64,000 nt of DNA from Paulinella micropora. Its lineage: Eukaryota; Cercozoa; Imbricatea; Euglyphida. Under the pieces are notes generated by a model. That model did no database searches. It had not been told where the DNA came from and saw only the letters and a list, made by a program, of their open reading frames with translations. The DNA lies in the NCBI GenBank assembly GCA_009731375.1, contig BJOX01000049.1, positions 787,623 through 851,622 of the forward strand, given 5' to 3'. The position numbers and the translations under genes were made by a program. Within the stretch, counting starts at the first letter, position 1. Each line of letters starts with the position of its first letter. Positions 40,080-53,130 of the stretch are shown here, piece after piece.

Positions 40080-40696
40080 GGAGCGGGAGCGAGAGAGAGA
40101 GAGAGAGCGAGAGAGAGAGAGAAAGAAAGAGAGAGAGAGAGAGAGAGAGAAGGAGAAANNNNNNNNNNNNNNNNNNNNNNNNNNNNNNNNNNNNNNNNNN
40201 NNNNNNNNNNNNNNNNNNNNNNNNNNNNNNNNNNNNNNNNNNNNNNNNNNNNNNNNNNNNNNNNNNNNNNNNNNNNNNNNNNNNNNNNNNNNNNNNNNNN
40301 NNNNNNNNNNNNNNNNNNNNNNNNNNNNNNNNNNNNNNNNNNNNNNNNNNNNNNNNNNNNNNNNNNNNNNNNNNNNNNNNNNNNNNNNNNNNNNNNNNNN
40401 NNNNNNNNNNNNNNNNNNNNNNNNNNNNNNNNNNNNNNNNNNNNNNNNNNNNNNNNNNNNNNNNNNNNNNNNNNNNNNNNNNNNNNNNNNNNNNNNNNNN
40501 NNNNNNNNNNNNNNNNNNNNNNNNNNNNNNNNNNNNNNNNNNNNNNNNNNNNNNNNNNNNNNNNNNNNNNNNNNNNNNNNNNNNNNNNNNNNNNNNNNNN
40601 NNNNNNNNNNNNNNNNNNNNNNNNNNNNNNNNNNNNNNNNNNNNNNNNNNNNNNNNNNNNNNNNNNNNNNNNNNNNNNNNNNNNNNNNNNNNNNNN

Positions 40697-40769
<73 letters not shown>

Positions 40770-40822
40770 GAGCGAGAGCGAGAGCGAGAGCGGGAGCGGG
40801 AGCGAGAGCGAGAGCGAGAGCG

Positions 40823-40884
<62 letters not shown>

Positions 40885-40902
40885 AGAGAAAGAGAAAGAG
40901 AA

Positions 40903-40937
<35 letters not shown>

Positions 40938-40949
40938 GAGAGGAATAGA
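39811..40949. repeat. Long GA-rich microsatellite with an assembly gap
   Basis: It consists of GAGA runs with GAAA and GCGA interruptions on both sides of a 538-N gap at 40159-40696. A further 10-N gap follows at 40951-40960. The long Ser/Leu or Arg/Glu frames here are repeat artefacts. Confidence 0.9.
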
Positions 40950-41069
40950 GNNNNNNNNNNTCCTGATAATACTCCTAGCATGTGATAATGCAGTCTCAAA
41001 GTATCTCGAAATCGGAGTCATGATGAAGCCATCAATTTTTGCCGCTTGATTGTTATTATGTCCGTGTCT

Positions 41070-41310
41070 CCACCCTTGTTGCGTGTGTTCAGTATGTTCC
41101 ATCGTCGTTATGTCCATATGTCGCTATCGTCGTTGTTGTTGTCAATATGTTTCCATGGACGCTGTTGTTGCAATATGTCTCCATCATCGTTGTGTACAAC
41201 GTGCTTCCATAGTCGTTGTTGTCCATATGTCTCCATCGTTGTTGCTGTGTCCGATATGTCTCCGTCGTCGTTGTTGCGTCCATGCGTCTCTATCGTCGTT
41301 GTTGTTTGAA
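41070..41310. repeat. Degenerate ~31-bp minisatellite
   Basis: Units resemble CCATATGTCTCCATCGTCGT, each followed by a short TTGTTG stretch. About eight imperfect copies are present. The region to 41796 beyond it holds no supported gene. Confidence 0.6.
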
Positions 41311-41796
41311 TATGAGCTGTGTCCTGCCAGCTTGTTCTCTCGCGCCCGGAATCCGATTAGAACGGCGCTTCGCTGCCAGCCGATCCTGCTGTTTTTGTTA
41401 CTGTTGCTGTGGCTGCTGCTCCCTTGCCGCCACCGCCGCCGATAATGCCACTATCGCCACTGTCACTTCCTTGCCTCCTCCAGCTTTGTATCGTCTGCTC
41501 CACTTTGTTTGCCATCAAAATCCCTTCGTTTCCCTCAAGCTCTTGAAGTAATTACGTCTTGTTTTTGAGAACTACGAACCTTTCATCGTCCAACTTTTAA
41601 AAAAAAAATTCATTTTTCTGAAGCAAAATTCGACTCAAAACGCGAGCACACCATTGGAAAGTTCTTGTTCTGAGCTGTCTTCAGCGTTGAAAAAAAAAAA
41701 CACTACGATTGATTGAAAGAACGATGCGATCAAAAGTTGGAGAAAATTTTTGTTTTTGTTTTTTCTGGTCCAACTTGACTGAAGTGCACAACCTCC

Positions 41797-42131
41797 TCAC
41801 AACATCTGCAGGGGGTCATCCAGGTCGAAAAAGTCCATTTCTGGTCCGCGCAGCAGCTTGTGGGGGCGGCGGTTACTCGTGTCGAAGCTGGCGAAACCGT
41901 CGGCGTCCTCCGTCAACGGTAAGAGGTCGTTGTCCGTCGCGCCCAGAGGAGACATGAGGCTCTGGAAGTCGTCCCACGCCCCGTGCTGGCCCGTCAGAGC
42001 CTCGTTGCCCGGAGGGCTGTTCGATGGCAGTAGTTCGGACAACGGCGCGGCCGGGTTATTGGCTATGGGCGTTGAGGTGGGGCTGCTGGAGAAAGTACTG
42101 CTGGAGGAGCAACTGCAACTGCTGGAAGAAC
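41797..42131 (-). CDS. Host Zn2Cys6 gene, last exon
   Basis: The acceptor CTACCTAG lies just outside 42131 and the TGA is at 41797-41799. The product is Ser-rich and then acidic (TDNDLLPLTEDADGFASFD, GPEMDFFDLDDPLQML at the end). This resembles a C-terminal activation domain of a transcription factor. The exon begins with two bases of a split codon and the exon at 43145 ends with one, so the phases agree. The GC-rich composition contrasts with the microsatellites around it. Confidence 0.6.
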
Positions 42132-42294
42132 CTAGGTAGTTAGGGAAGAAGATAAGTAGGTAGGTAGGTAGGTAGGTAGGTAGGTAGGTAGGTAGATAGA
42201 TAGATAAGTAGGTAGATAGGTAGGTAGGTAGGTAGGTAGATAGATTATAGATAGATAGATAGATAGATGGATAGATAGATAGATAGATAGATAC

Positions 42295-42349
<55 letters not shown>

Positions 42350-42370
42350 CATACAACCAAACAAATCAAA
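42132..42370. repeat. GATA/GGTA microsatellite (intron)
   Basis: These are TAGG and TAGA tetranucleotide arrays directly abutting the acceptor of the last exon. A shorter array recurs near 42440-42465. Confidence 0.85.
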
Positions 42371-42781
42371 ATAGAGTCGTTTCAGATCGAGTTCTTTGTG
42401 TCCTTATAGCTTTTATGAACGCTTAACAAAATCTCTTATAGATAGATAGATAGATAGATAGATAGAGATGAGATGTCGCAAAGGAATGTAGTCCTTGCAA
42501 AGGAACGCAGTTTCACATCAAACAATAATTTGTGTACTGTGCATGTGTCCGGGATGGGAATCACGGGTAGACTGTGTTCTGGAAAAAGAAGAGGAGGAAG
42601 GACGTTGAAGAAAAAGGCAATCTAGGAATGGAGAGTGGGAGGATAAGGAAGAAGAGAAAGAAAAGGAAGCCGTTAGTCCAAGTGTTTTGAGCACCGTAAG
42701 CTTGCGCAAGCTACAATGATGACATTGTATGAGGCCTAAACCCCCGCAGGGACCTAGCCCGGGCTATGCAACACTGGACGG

Positions 42782-43089
42782 CTATGATGGAATGCAGTCA
42801 CCAATACGGACTAGAGGAAGATTAGTCCAATTTTTGACTGCACAGGAGCGATAAATCGCAAAAGAGCAACGAGCTACGCAGGAGGATAGCTTGAAGCAAA
42901 GGGATTTGGATTGGGGATGGGAAAAACCCAAGGCGCGGAAACATCGATGAACAGAGAACGATACCATGCCGCGAGCCCCGCATTCGATTGGTCGAAGGTG
43001 GCAGGTCCATCCGTTGTCCTCGATTTGAGATTTGAGCTCGTTGTATCGGTCGGTCTTGTATGCTCGTGCGTCAAGGATGTTTTCCTCGA
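42782..43089 (-). pseudogene. C-terminal remnant of a LINE-type retrotransposon ORF
   Basis: The frame reads CPVEENILDARAYKTDRYNE, LKSQIEDNGWTCHLRPIECG and ARGMVSFSVHRCFRALGF. This matches the theme C-P-x-E-x-N-(h)...K-x-x-K-Y...G-W...P-I-E-x-G-x-R-G at the C-terminus of many non-LTR retrotransposon polyproteins, as I recall it. The RT itself is absent, as expected for a 5'-truncated insertion. It lies in an intron of the host gene, same strand. Confidence 0.5.
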
Positions 43090-43100
43090 CCGGGCACGTT

Positions 43101-43134
<34 letters not shown>

Positions 43135-43144
43135 GGACAGATAC

Positions 43145-43332
43145 CATTGGTGAGGTATTTGGCGGCTAGGGATGTCTTGGAGCGGTTGGGCGAGGGCAAA
43201 CGCATGGTGGCTCGGTGTTCGAAGGAACAATTGTCGCAACGGTTGGGTAAGGCGATACGCAGCTGAGACTGCGACAGCGCGTCGTTGCCGACTTTGGAAG
43301 ACGAGGCCGGGGACACGACATGGTCCGAGTCG
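43145..43332 (-). CDS. Host Zn2Cys6 gene, internal exon
   Basis: The acceptor GTGCTGCCGCAG precedes 43332 and the donor GTATCTG follows 43145. The 188-nt exon is open in the frame DSDHVVSPASSSKVGNDALS, with CDNCSFEHRATMRLP further on. It starts with one base finishing a codon and ends with one base opening the next, matching the last exon. The preceding known exon (47729) ends in phase 0, so at least one exon between them is missing or unrecognised. A second frame is also open, so the protein call relies on phase logic. Confidence 0.5.
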
Positions 43333-43365
43333 CTGCGGCAGCACACGAGAGCAGATGCATGCATG

Positions 43366-43372
43366 AATAGAT

Positions 43373-43437
<65 letters not shown>

Positions 43438-43904
43438 GGATATAATGGATGGATGGATGGATAGATGGATAGATGGATAGATAGATAGATAGATAGACAG
43501 ATAGGTAGACATATAGTAGGTAGACAGATAGGTAGACAGATAGGTAGACAGATAGGTAGATAGACAGATAGGTAGATAGATAGGTAGGTAGATAGATAGG
43601 TAGGTAGATAGATAGGTAGGTAGGTAGCTAGATAGATAGATAGGTAGATAGATAGATAGGTAGATAGATAGATAGGTAGATAGATAGATAGGTAGATAGA
43701 TAGATAGGATAGGATTTGGATTAGGATTAGGATTCGGATTAGGATTAGGACCTAGGACTAAGACTAGGACCAGGACCAGGACCAGGACCAGGATTAGGAT
43801 TAGGATTAGGATTAGGATCAGGATTAGGATTAGGATTAGGAGGATCAGGATAAGGATAAGGATAAGGATAAGGATAAGCATAAGGATAGGATGGGAGAGG
43901 GTAG

Positions 43905-43961
<57 letters not shown>

Positions 43962-43965
43962 ATAA

Positions 43966-44027
<62 letters not shown>

Positions 44028-44033
44028 GAGATA
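43366..44033. repeat. Compound microsatellite with telomere-like hexamers
   Basis: GATA-type arrays flank a stretch (about 43715-43870) of TTAGGA and GGATAA hexamers with ACCAGG units. The telomere-like TTAGGA run is interstitial. Confidence 0.8.
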
Positions 44034-44318
44034 TCGACTAATGTCAGAAAAAAGGAGCTTCTGATTTCGTCAACCAAGGAAGTCTGTGGGTAAAGTATTA
44101 ACCCGATGCCCAGCTAAGCCGTGATGTTTGCACGGAAGGGACTGATACAGGCGATACCAAAGCTCCCTAGTACCAGGCGGGGCCAGGGCTCGTTCCATAA
44201 AGCGCCCCTTGCAGAACGAGCTCCCACCTCCATTACAGAGGGCCCAGTAAGCAGATGGAGTTTCGAGACTGTTCGACAGTCTAGTATAAACCGACAGAGC
44301 ACTGTGGGTTTTATTCCG
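44026..44318 (+). repeat. ~290-bp dispersed repeat, copy 1
   Basis: It runs from GATGAGATATCGACTAATGT to CACTGTGGGTTTTATT. Copy 2 is at 44572-44860 with a few single-base differences. Both adjoin GATA arrays. It is perhaps the 3' end of a LINE or a SINE; no coding capacity is seen. Confidence 0.7.
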
Positions 44319-44571
44319 GGCTCAACAAGCGAGAAAGGGCACCCTGAGGGAACAGGATTGTGCTTCCCGTCGCTATTTCGGCATGTGACTTAAAGGCGTA
44401 TGGCTAGGCACACATAAGGCACACCACCACGGGCCCAGCACACCCACACCATCCCCTAATTCTCTGTCTGTCGACAGATGGCACCCATTTCAAAAAACCA
44501 AGCCCAAGGGAGGGTCAGTGACACCTCAAGTGGCCTTGGTTCACTTCGTGGAGTAAGTGATGAGATCAACT

Positions 44572-44859
44572 GATGAGATATCGACTAATGTCAGAAAAAA
44601 GGAGCTTCTGATTTCGTCAACCAAGGAAGTCTGTGGGTAAAGTATTAACCCGATGCCCAGCTAAGCCGTGATGTTTGCACGGAAGGGACTGATACAGGCG
44701 ATACCAAAGCTCCCTAGTACCAGGCGGGGCCAGGGCTCGTTCCATAAGCGCCCCTTGCAGAACGAGCTCCCACCTCCATTACAGAGGACCCAGTAAGCAG
44801 ACGGAGTTTCGAGACTGTCGACAGTCTAGTATAAACCGACAGAGCACTGTGGGTTTTAT

Positions 44860-44860
<1 letters not shown>
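44572..44860 (+). repeat. ~290-bp dispersed repeat, copy 2
   Basis: This is a direct-orientation copy of 44026-44318. The 250 bp between them (44319-44571) is unique and non-coding. Confidence 0.7.
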
Positions 44861-44899
<39 letters not shown>

Positions 44900-45004
44900 C
44901 AGATAGACAGACAGATAGACAGATAGACAGACAGATAGACAGATAGACAGATAGATAGATAGATAGATGGATAGATAGATAGACAGATAGAAAGACAGAT
45001 AGAT

Positions 45005-45035
<31 letters not shown>

Positions 45036-45111
45036 CAGATAGATATCTAGATAGATAGATAGATAGATAGATAGATGGATGGATGGATGGATGGATGGGA
45101 TGGGATGGGAC

Positions 45112-45159
<48 letters not shown>

Positions 45160-45174
45160 GGATAGATAGGTAGG

Positions 45175-45216
<42 letters not shown>

Positions 45217-45239
45217 CAGATAGATAGATAGATAGATAG

Positions 45240-45270
<31 letters not shown>

Positions 45271-45298
45271 AAAGATAGATAGATAGATAGATACAACT
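44861..45298. repeat. GATA/GACA microsatellite
   Basis: Mixed TAGA, CAGA and GGAT tetranucleotides. A degenerate AACT array follows at 45355-45512 and a GA run at 45620-45660. Between them a short copy of the 43332 exon start is visible near 45310-45340. Confidence 0.8.
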
Positions 45299-45616
45299 AG
45301 ATAGACAGGCCTGGATAAAGACGTGGTCTGAGTCGCTGCCAACACAAAACAGACACTAACTAACTAACTGACTGACGAACTAACGAACTAACGAACTAAC
45401 TCACTAACTAACTCACTAACTAACTAACTAACTGACTAACTAACAAACTAACTGACTAACTAACTAACTAACTAAATAACTAACCAACTGACTAACTATT
45501 AACTAACTAACTAGTTACCGATCAAAAAGGCTGTAAGGCAGTTTGGTCTCGTGCATCTCTGTCAGCTTTTGCAGGATCGGATCGCTGGACATCACACACA
45601 GACATACATGCAGATA

Positions 45617-45664
<48 letters not shown>

Positions 45665-46264
45665 GTCGCTACAGACCTGGGCGATTTCTGCGGGGAGGGC
45701 AGCACCATGAAGTACTGGGAAAAGACTGTGCGAGAAGGCTCGCGATTGGAGTACGCTTGCACCTATAGATAGGCTTGATGTGTCTGTGGGAAGAACGGTG
45801 CGAGAGGAATTGATTGGAGTATACTTGCACCTATAGATAGGTGTGTGTGTGTGTGTGCATGGAAAAGAACGGGGCGAGAAGGTTCACAGTAGGAATATGC
45901 TTCCCTGTAGATAAGTGTGTATGAATGTATGTGTGTGTATATGTGTGTGCATATCGAACAGACTTTGCGAGAGGGCTCCAGGTTGGAACAAGCTCGCACC
46001 TTAGGTAGTTGTGTATTTCTATGTATGGCCATGGCAACAGGGAAAAAGACAGGACAGATGGGATAAAGACCAGAAAAGGAGAGCAAGAATGAAACCAGCA
46101 GAAAGGAAGAAAGGGGGGAGCCAAGAAGAAAGGAAGGAGGTTTGGGAGAAAGGTCTATCTATCTATCTGTCTGTCTGTCAGTCTGTCTGTTACCAGCACA
46201 GGAATAGGCAGTCCCCACTTGTTTAGAATCTAGAAAACAGAGCACATGCATAATGCTGGTCGAA

Positions 46265-46501
46265 AGGAAGGTAGGAGGTAGGTAGGTGCATCGATAGGTG
46301 GGTAGATAGGTGGGTAGGTAGGCAAGAAAGAAGGAAAGAAAGAAAAAAGGAAGAAAAAAGGAAGGAATAAAGAAAGAAAGAAAGAAAGAAAGGAAGAAAG
46401 AAAGAAAGAAAGAAAGAAGAAAAGAAAGAAAGAAAAGAAAGAAAGAAAAGAAAGAAAAGAAAGGAAAGAAAAGAAAGAAAGAAAGAAAGAAAGAAAGAAA
46501 A

Positions 46502-46563
<62 letters not shown>

Positions 46564-46627
46564 GGATGGATGGATAGACAGACAGACAGACAGACAGACA
46601 TATAGACAGACAGACAGACAGACAGAC

Positions 46628-46662
<35 letters not shown>

Positions 46663-46679
46663 TAGACAGACAGACAGAC

Positions 46680-46736
<57 letters not shown>

Positions 46737-46761
46737 TAGATATAGATATAGATAGCTAGAT

Positions 46762-46799
<38 letters not shown>

Positions 46800-46849
46800 T
46801 AGATAGATAGATAGATAGATAGATAAGGTAGGTAGGTAAGTAGGTAGAT

Positions 46850-46886
<37 letters not shown>

Positions 46887-46976
46887 TAGATAGATAGATA
46901 GATAGATTAGATAGATAGATAGATAGACAGATAGATAGATAGATAGATAGATAGATAGGTAGATAGGTAGATAGAA

Positions 46977-47052
<76 letters not shown>
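46265..47052. repeat. GAAA/GATA/GACA compound microsatellite
   Basis: GAAA-rich runs (46320-46505) give way to TAGA and CAGA tetranucleotides. The long Ser/Leu/Tyr frames here are repeat artefacts. Confidence 0.85.
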
Positions 47053-47054
<2 letters not shown>

Positions 47055-47101
47055 GGCACCTGTGCATTGCATGTGGCGAAGGTGGCGCCGAAGTCAAGCT
47101 G
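47053..47101 (-). pseudogene. Partial exon copy (3' half of the 47729 exon)
   Basis: On the minus strand it reads CAGCTTGACTTCGGCGCCAC... and ends at an intact donor CACAG/GTGCC. It is nearly identical to the 3' half of the exon at 47729-47801. A complementary 5' half sits at about 48163-48206. These look like partial intragenic duplications. Confidence 0.55.
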
Positions 47102-47105
47102 CATC

Positions 47106-47137
<32 letters not shown>

Positions 47138-47138
47138 A

Positions 47139-47171
<33 letters not shown>

Positions 47172-47720
47172 ATCTATCTTATCTATCTATCTTATCTATC
47201 TATCTTATCTATCTATCTTATCTATCTATCTTATCTATCTATCTTATCTATCTTATCTATCTATCTTATCTATCTTATCTTATCTTATCTTATCTATCTA
47301 TCTTATCTATCTTATCTATCTATCTTATCTATCTATCTTATCTATCTATCTTATCTATCTATCTTATCTATCTTATCTATCTATCTTATCTATCTATCTT
47401 ATCTATCTTATCTATCTATTCTATCTAAATCTAAATCTAAATCTAAATCTAATCTAAATCTAGATCTAAATCGAAACCTAAACCTAAATCTAAATCTAAA
47501 CCTAAATCTAAATTTAAATCTAATCTAATCTAATCTAATCTAATATATCTATCTATCAAATCTAAATCTAAACCTAAATCTAAATCTAGTCTAATCTAAT
47601 CTAATCTAATCTAATCTAATCTAATCTATCTATCTATCTATCTACCTATCGACCTACCTACCTACTTACCTACCTATCCACCTACTACCTACCTAAATAT
47701 ATCGATCTATCTATATGTCT
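47106..47720. repeat. TCTA microsatellite with CTAAAT/CCTAAA hexamers
   Basis: TATC arrays with TTATC pentanucleotides lead into CTAAAT and CCTAAA hexamers (47425-47620). The latter resemble telomeric motifs. The orientation is opposite to the GATA arrays on the other side of 47053-47101. Confidence 0.85.
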
Positions 47721-47728
47721 GATCGCAC

Positions 47729-47801
47729 CTGTGCATAGCATGTGGCGAAGGTTGCGCCGAAGTCAAGCTGCTTCTTGCAGTTCAGAATATCAGGCACAGA
47801 T
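47729..47801 (-). CDS. Host Zn2Cys6 gene, internal exon
   Basis: The acceptor TGTATTCAG precedes 47801 and the donor GTGCGATC follows 47729. The 73-nt exon begins with the last base of a split codon. It joins in phase to the exon at 48420-48580 (ending AG, giving an Arg codon). It reads SVPDILNCKKQLDFGATFAT then CYAQ, ending in phase 0. Confidence 0.6.
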
Positions 47802-47804
47802 CTG

Positions 47805-47867
47805 AATACATCATCATCAACATCATCAACATCATCATCATCATCATCATCGCCGTCGTCGTCATCG

Positions 47868-47899
<32 letters not shown>

Positions 47900-47975
47900 G
47901 TCATCATCATCATCATCATCATCATCATCGTCATCGTCATCGTCATCATCATCATCGCCGTCGTCGTCATCGTCG

Positions 47976-48013
<38 letters not shown>

Positions 48014-48083
48014 GCCATCGTCGTCATCGGCATCATCATCATCATCATCGTCATCATCATCATCATCGCCATCGTCGTCATCG

Positions 48084-48128
<45 letters not shown>

Positions 48129-48165
48129 CCATCATCACCATCATCATCATCACCATCATAGTCGA
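47805..48165. repeat. TCA/TCG trinucleotide array (intron)
   Basis: Long CATCAT arrays with CGT interruptions. A second array occupies 48210-48350 and a CAA array 48351-48375. Asp- or Ser-runs read from it are artefacts. Confidence 0.9.
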
Positions 48166-48318
48166 GTTGCTTCTTGCAGCTCAGAATATCTGACTCTGAC
48201 CTGCAGATATCATACATCACCACCATCGCCACCATCGTCATCATCATCATCACCATCGTCATCATCATCGTCATCGTCATCGTCATCATCATCGTCATCA
48301 TCATCATCATCATCATCG

Positions 48319-48351
<33 letters not shown>

Positions 48352-48419
48352 ACAACAACAACAACAACAACAACAGAACAGCACACAACACGCAACACAC
48401 CAACAAACAAGCAACAGAC

Positions 48420-48580
48420 CTGGGCGCATAGAAGGAAAAGAAGAAGGCATGTCCGTATCGCGCGAAGCAATTGACTAAGTCCTCTTGCGACAGCTCCAGC
48501 AGGCGGTGCAAGGCGTCGTTGGAGAAGAGGTGGTGCTGGTGTCTGTTGGACGCGTCGATCGACAGCACCAGCGCTGGCAA
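48420..48580 (-). CDS. Host Zn2Cys6 gene, internal exon
   Basis: The acceptor TATGTTTGACAG precedes 48580 and the donor GTCTGTTG follows 48420. The 161-nt exon reads LPALVLSIDASNRHQHHLFS, then NDALHRLLELSQEDLVNCFA and a hydrophobic end. The amphipathic character fits a folded domain such as the effector region of fungal transcription factors, but I do not recognise a specific motif. It is phase-compatible with the 47729 exon. The preceding known exon (51419) ends in phase 1, so an exon is missing between, possibly inside the 507-N gap. Confidence 0.6.
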
Positions 48581-48654
48581 CTGTCAAACATACACAGATA
48601 GATAGTGATGTCTGTTGGATGTGCTGATCGACAGAACACGCGCAGGAAGACATC

Positions 48655-51040
<2,386 letters not shown>

Positions 51041-51418
51041 ATGCATGTACCCGCTCATGAGGCGATCCATGAGGTGCAAAGTGTGCAGCGTTTCGTGCGG
51101 TCGTGCTAACGGACAAACAAGGCAGCTGTGAGCCAACAGTTGTGCTATTTGACTAGTGGGGCAACTATTTTGGCATTTAAGGCAATAATAAGGCAACACT
51201 TGGGGATGTAAGGCAGCAGAGCGGTAACACTTGTGGAATTGGAGGCAATAGTAAGGCAACACTTGCGGCACTTTGGCAGTACTGCGGCAACGAGCGCGGC
51301 GCAGCCAGCAAATAGGTAGATAGATAGATAGCTGGCTAGGTAGGTAGGTACGTAGGCAGGCAAGGCAGGCAGGTAGGTAGGTAGGTTGGCAGGTAGGGTA
51401 GGCAGGTAGGCCGTTTAC

Positions 51419-51569
51419 TTCCGCGGACTTTGGGGCACTCCTGCATGAAGGCCTTCTGGAGCTCGGCGGATTTCTTGACTGGGGGAGGAATGTGGGGCTG
51501 GAAAGCGGGGTCTTCCATGACATCCATGTGGTCCTTCTCCCCGGCACTGAGCTGATGCTCCTGATGTTC
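51419..51569 (-). CDS. Host Zn2Cys6 gene, internal exon
   Basis: The acceptor ATCTTCCCAG precedes 51569 and the donor GTAAACGG follows 51419. The 151-nt exon reads EHQEHQLSAGEKDHMDVMED then PAFQPHIPPPVKKSAELQKA and more. It is hydrophilic with a proline segment and a short helix. Phase is 0 at its start, matching the exon at 51704, and 1 at its end. Confidence 0.55.
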
Positions 51570-51601
51570 CTGGGAAGATGTAGGTATGTGTGCTGTGTAT
51601 C

Positions 51602-51672
<71 letters not shown>

Positions 51673-51703
51673 GGGGTTGTGAGGGCGGGGGAGGGGTTTG
51701 CAC

Positions 51704-52227
51704 GGGCGATCTGATTTCTTGCAAGGGAGAAGACGGGTCGGTGGAGTGAGAAGGAGTCGTAGGGACCGGGGAAGGGACCGGGGAAGGCGGTGTGGCAGGA
51801 GGAGGAGACACCGAAGAGGAGGAAGAAGGATTGCGGGTGTGGACTAAGTTGGCGGGCGAATGGACCGAGCTGTCGGGTGAGTTGGACTTGGATATGGTGT
51901 GGGAATAGATGTTTGGGGAGTTGGTGAAAGAGTTGTTGTGGGAGTTGATGGAGGACCTGGGTAAGGTTTGGGGATAGTTGATGGGAGACCTGGTAAAGGA
52001 GTTGTGGGGGTTGCTGGATAAGGTGGGGGAGTAGTTGTTGGTAGAGTTGGTGAAAGAGTTGTGGGAGTTGTTGTGGGAGTTGTTGCGGGAGTTGTTGTGA
52101 GAGTTGTTGGCTAAGGTGTGGGTGTGGGGATAGTTGTTGGGAGAGTTAAAGGAGTTGAGTTGTGTGTTGTTGAAGGAGTTGTGGAGGTTGTGGGAGTAGA
52201 GCTGGGGGGAGCTAACTGGAGACGCAT
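51704..52227 (-). CDS. Host Zn2Cys6 gene, Asn/Ser-rich exon
   Basis: The acceptor TTGCTAG precedes 52227 and a donor-like GTGCAAAC follows 51704. The 524-nt exon encodes a degenerate repeat of the type N-S-H-N-N-S/F-T-N-S-x-N-N-Y-S (for example LANNSHNNSRNNSHNNSHNS), followed by a Ser/Pro-rich part. Such low-complexity linkers or activation regions are common in fungal transcription factors. It enters with two bases completing a codon started by the 52958 exon (Asp). A GA microsatellite lies just beyond the donor (51605-51671). Confidence 0.55.
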
Positions 52228-52412
52228 CTAGCAAGCCACATACAACAGATGTGGAAGATAGTCACTGAGCTACTTACTTTCTCTTACACATAAGACATAA
52301 ACAAGTAAGACAGCCAGTAAACGCACCAATAATTTTGCGGTATTTGCGGTGATTTCCCGGAAAATTACCGAATCTTGTCTATAATGATGATAATAACAAC
52401 AACAACAACAAC

Positions 52413-52469
<57 letters not shown>

Positions 52470-52470
<1 letters not shown>

Positions 52471-52735
52471 GTGCTTCTCTGTCAATGGCTGATGCATTTC
52501 TGCACATGCGCCTCCATCGTCTCACCCGTGAGGGGAGTACGAAGAATTGACGATAGGCTCTAATGACACCCCCGCAAGGGCAGTTCCAACACTTCCAGAC
52601 GGACCGGTATGTTCAATGAAAATACTGGTCCAGACGGACCGGTATGTTCAATGAAAATACTGGTGGCACCGACGGGAATCGAACTGGCGACAGGGCCCAG
52701 ATGGTAGAACTTGACCACTGGGCTATCACGGTGTC
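52470..52735 (-). mobile_element. tRNA-derived SINE candidate
   Basis: Read on the minus strand from 52735, the head GACACCGTGATAGCCCAGTG has a Pol III A-box (TAGCCCAGTGG). It is followed ~35 bp later by a B-box (AGTTCGATTCC). The 71-nt tRNA-like segment has nearly complementary ends (GACACCG / CGGTGCC). A 35-bp unit (centred on ACCAGTATTTTCATTGAACA) is repeated twice, then ~100 bp of unrelated body, ending in a TTA/TAT tail (52385-52470). Head, body and simple-repeat tail fit a SINE. It lies in a host-gene intron. Confidence 0.6.
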
Positions 52736-52737
52736 AA

Positions 52738-52738
52738 A

Positions 52739-52792
<54 letters not shown>

Positions 52793-52885
52793 CACAAGAA
52801 CAACAACAACAACAACGACAAGAACAAGAACAACAATAAGAACAACAACAATAACAATAACAACAATAACAATAACAATAACAAT

Positions 52886-52928
<43 letters not shown>

Positions 52929-52930
52929 CT
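52738..52930. repeat. TAA and CAA microsatellites (intron)
   Basis: An AAT array (52738-52792) is followed by CAA and AACAAT arrays to 52930. Confidence 0.9.
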
Positions 52931-52957
52931 AACAGTGATAACAATAGCAAGGTCGAC

Positions 52958-53093
52958 CGTGGGAGTCGAAGGACAGCGGGTTGGAAGGTGCCGCTGGCGT
53001 CCGGGTTTTGCGCTCGGGCTCCGGGCGGGCACCCCGCACATGGAAAACAACCGACGAGTTGCGGGGCACGTGAAACAGAACTGCAGAAGCACG
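52958..53093 (-). CDS. Host Zn2Cys6 gene, probable exon
   Basis: The acceptor GTGTCCCGCAG precedes 53093 and a donor GTCGAC follows 52958. At 136 nt it enters in phase 0 and leaves in phase 1, linking the zinc-cluster exon (54692) and the Asn-rich exon. The frame reads RASAVLFHVPRNSSVVFHVR then a basic/proline-rich segment. Another frame is also open, so the call rests on the splice phases. Confidence 0.4.
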
Positions 53094-53130
53094 CTGCGGG
53101 ACACGGGAAGAGGAGGGGAAGATAGGTGGA

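Noticed and set aside
39811-40949. Long Ser/Leu or Arg/Glu ORFs over the GA tract
   Set aside because: They are translations of a microsatellite through an N-gap and have no real coding signal.
46265-47052. CRISPR-like array
   Set aside because: The repeats are contiguous short tandem units without unique spacers, in a eukaryotic context.
47711-48580. 289-residue minus-strand ORF rich in Asp and Met
   Set aside because: Most of it is a TCA trinucleotide array. Only the two short exon-like parts (48420-48580 and 47729-47801) are supported, by splice sites and phase.
52665-52735. Functional tRNA gene
   Set aside because: A- and B-boxes are present, but the T-stem and anticodon stem do not pair well and the sequence continues into a SINE-like body.
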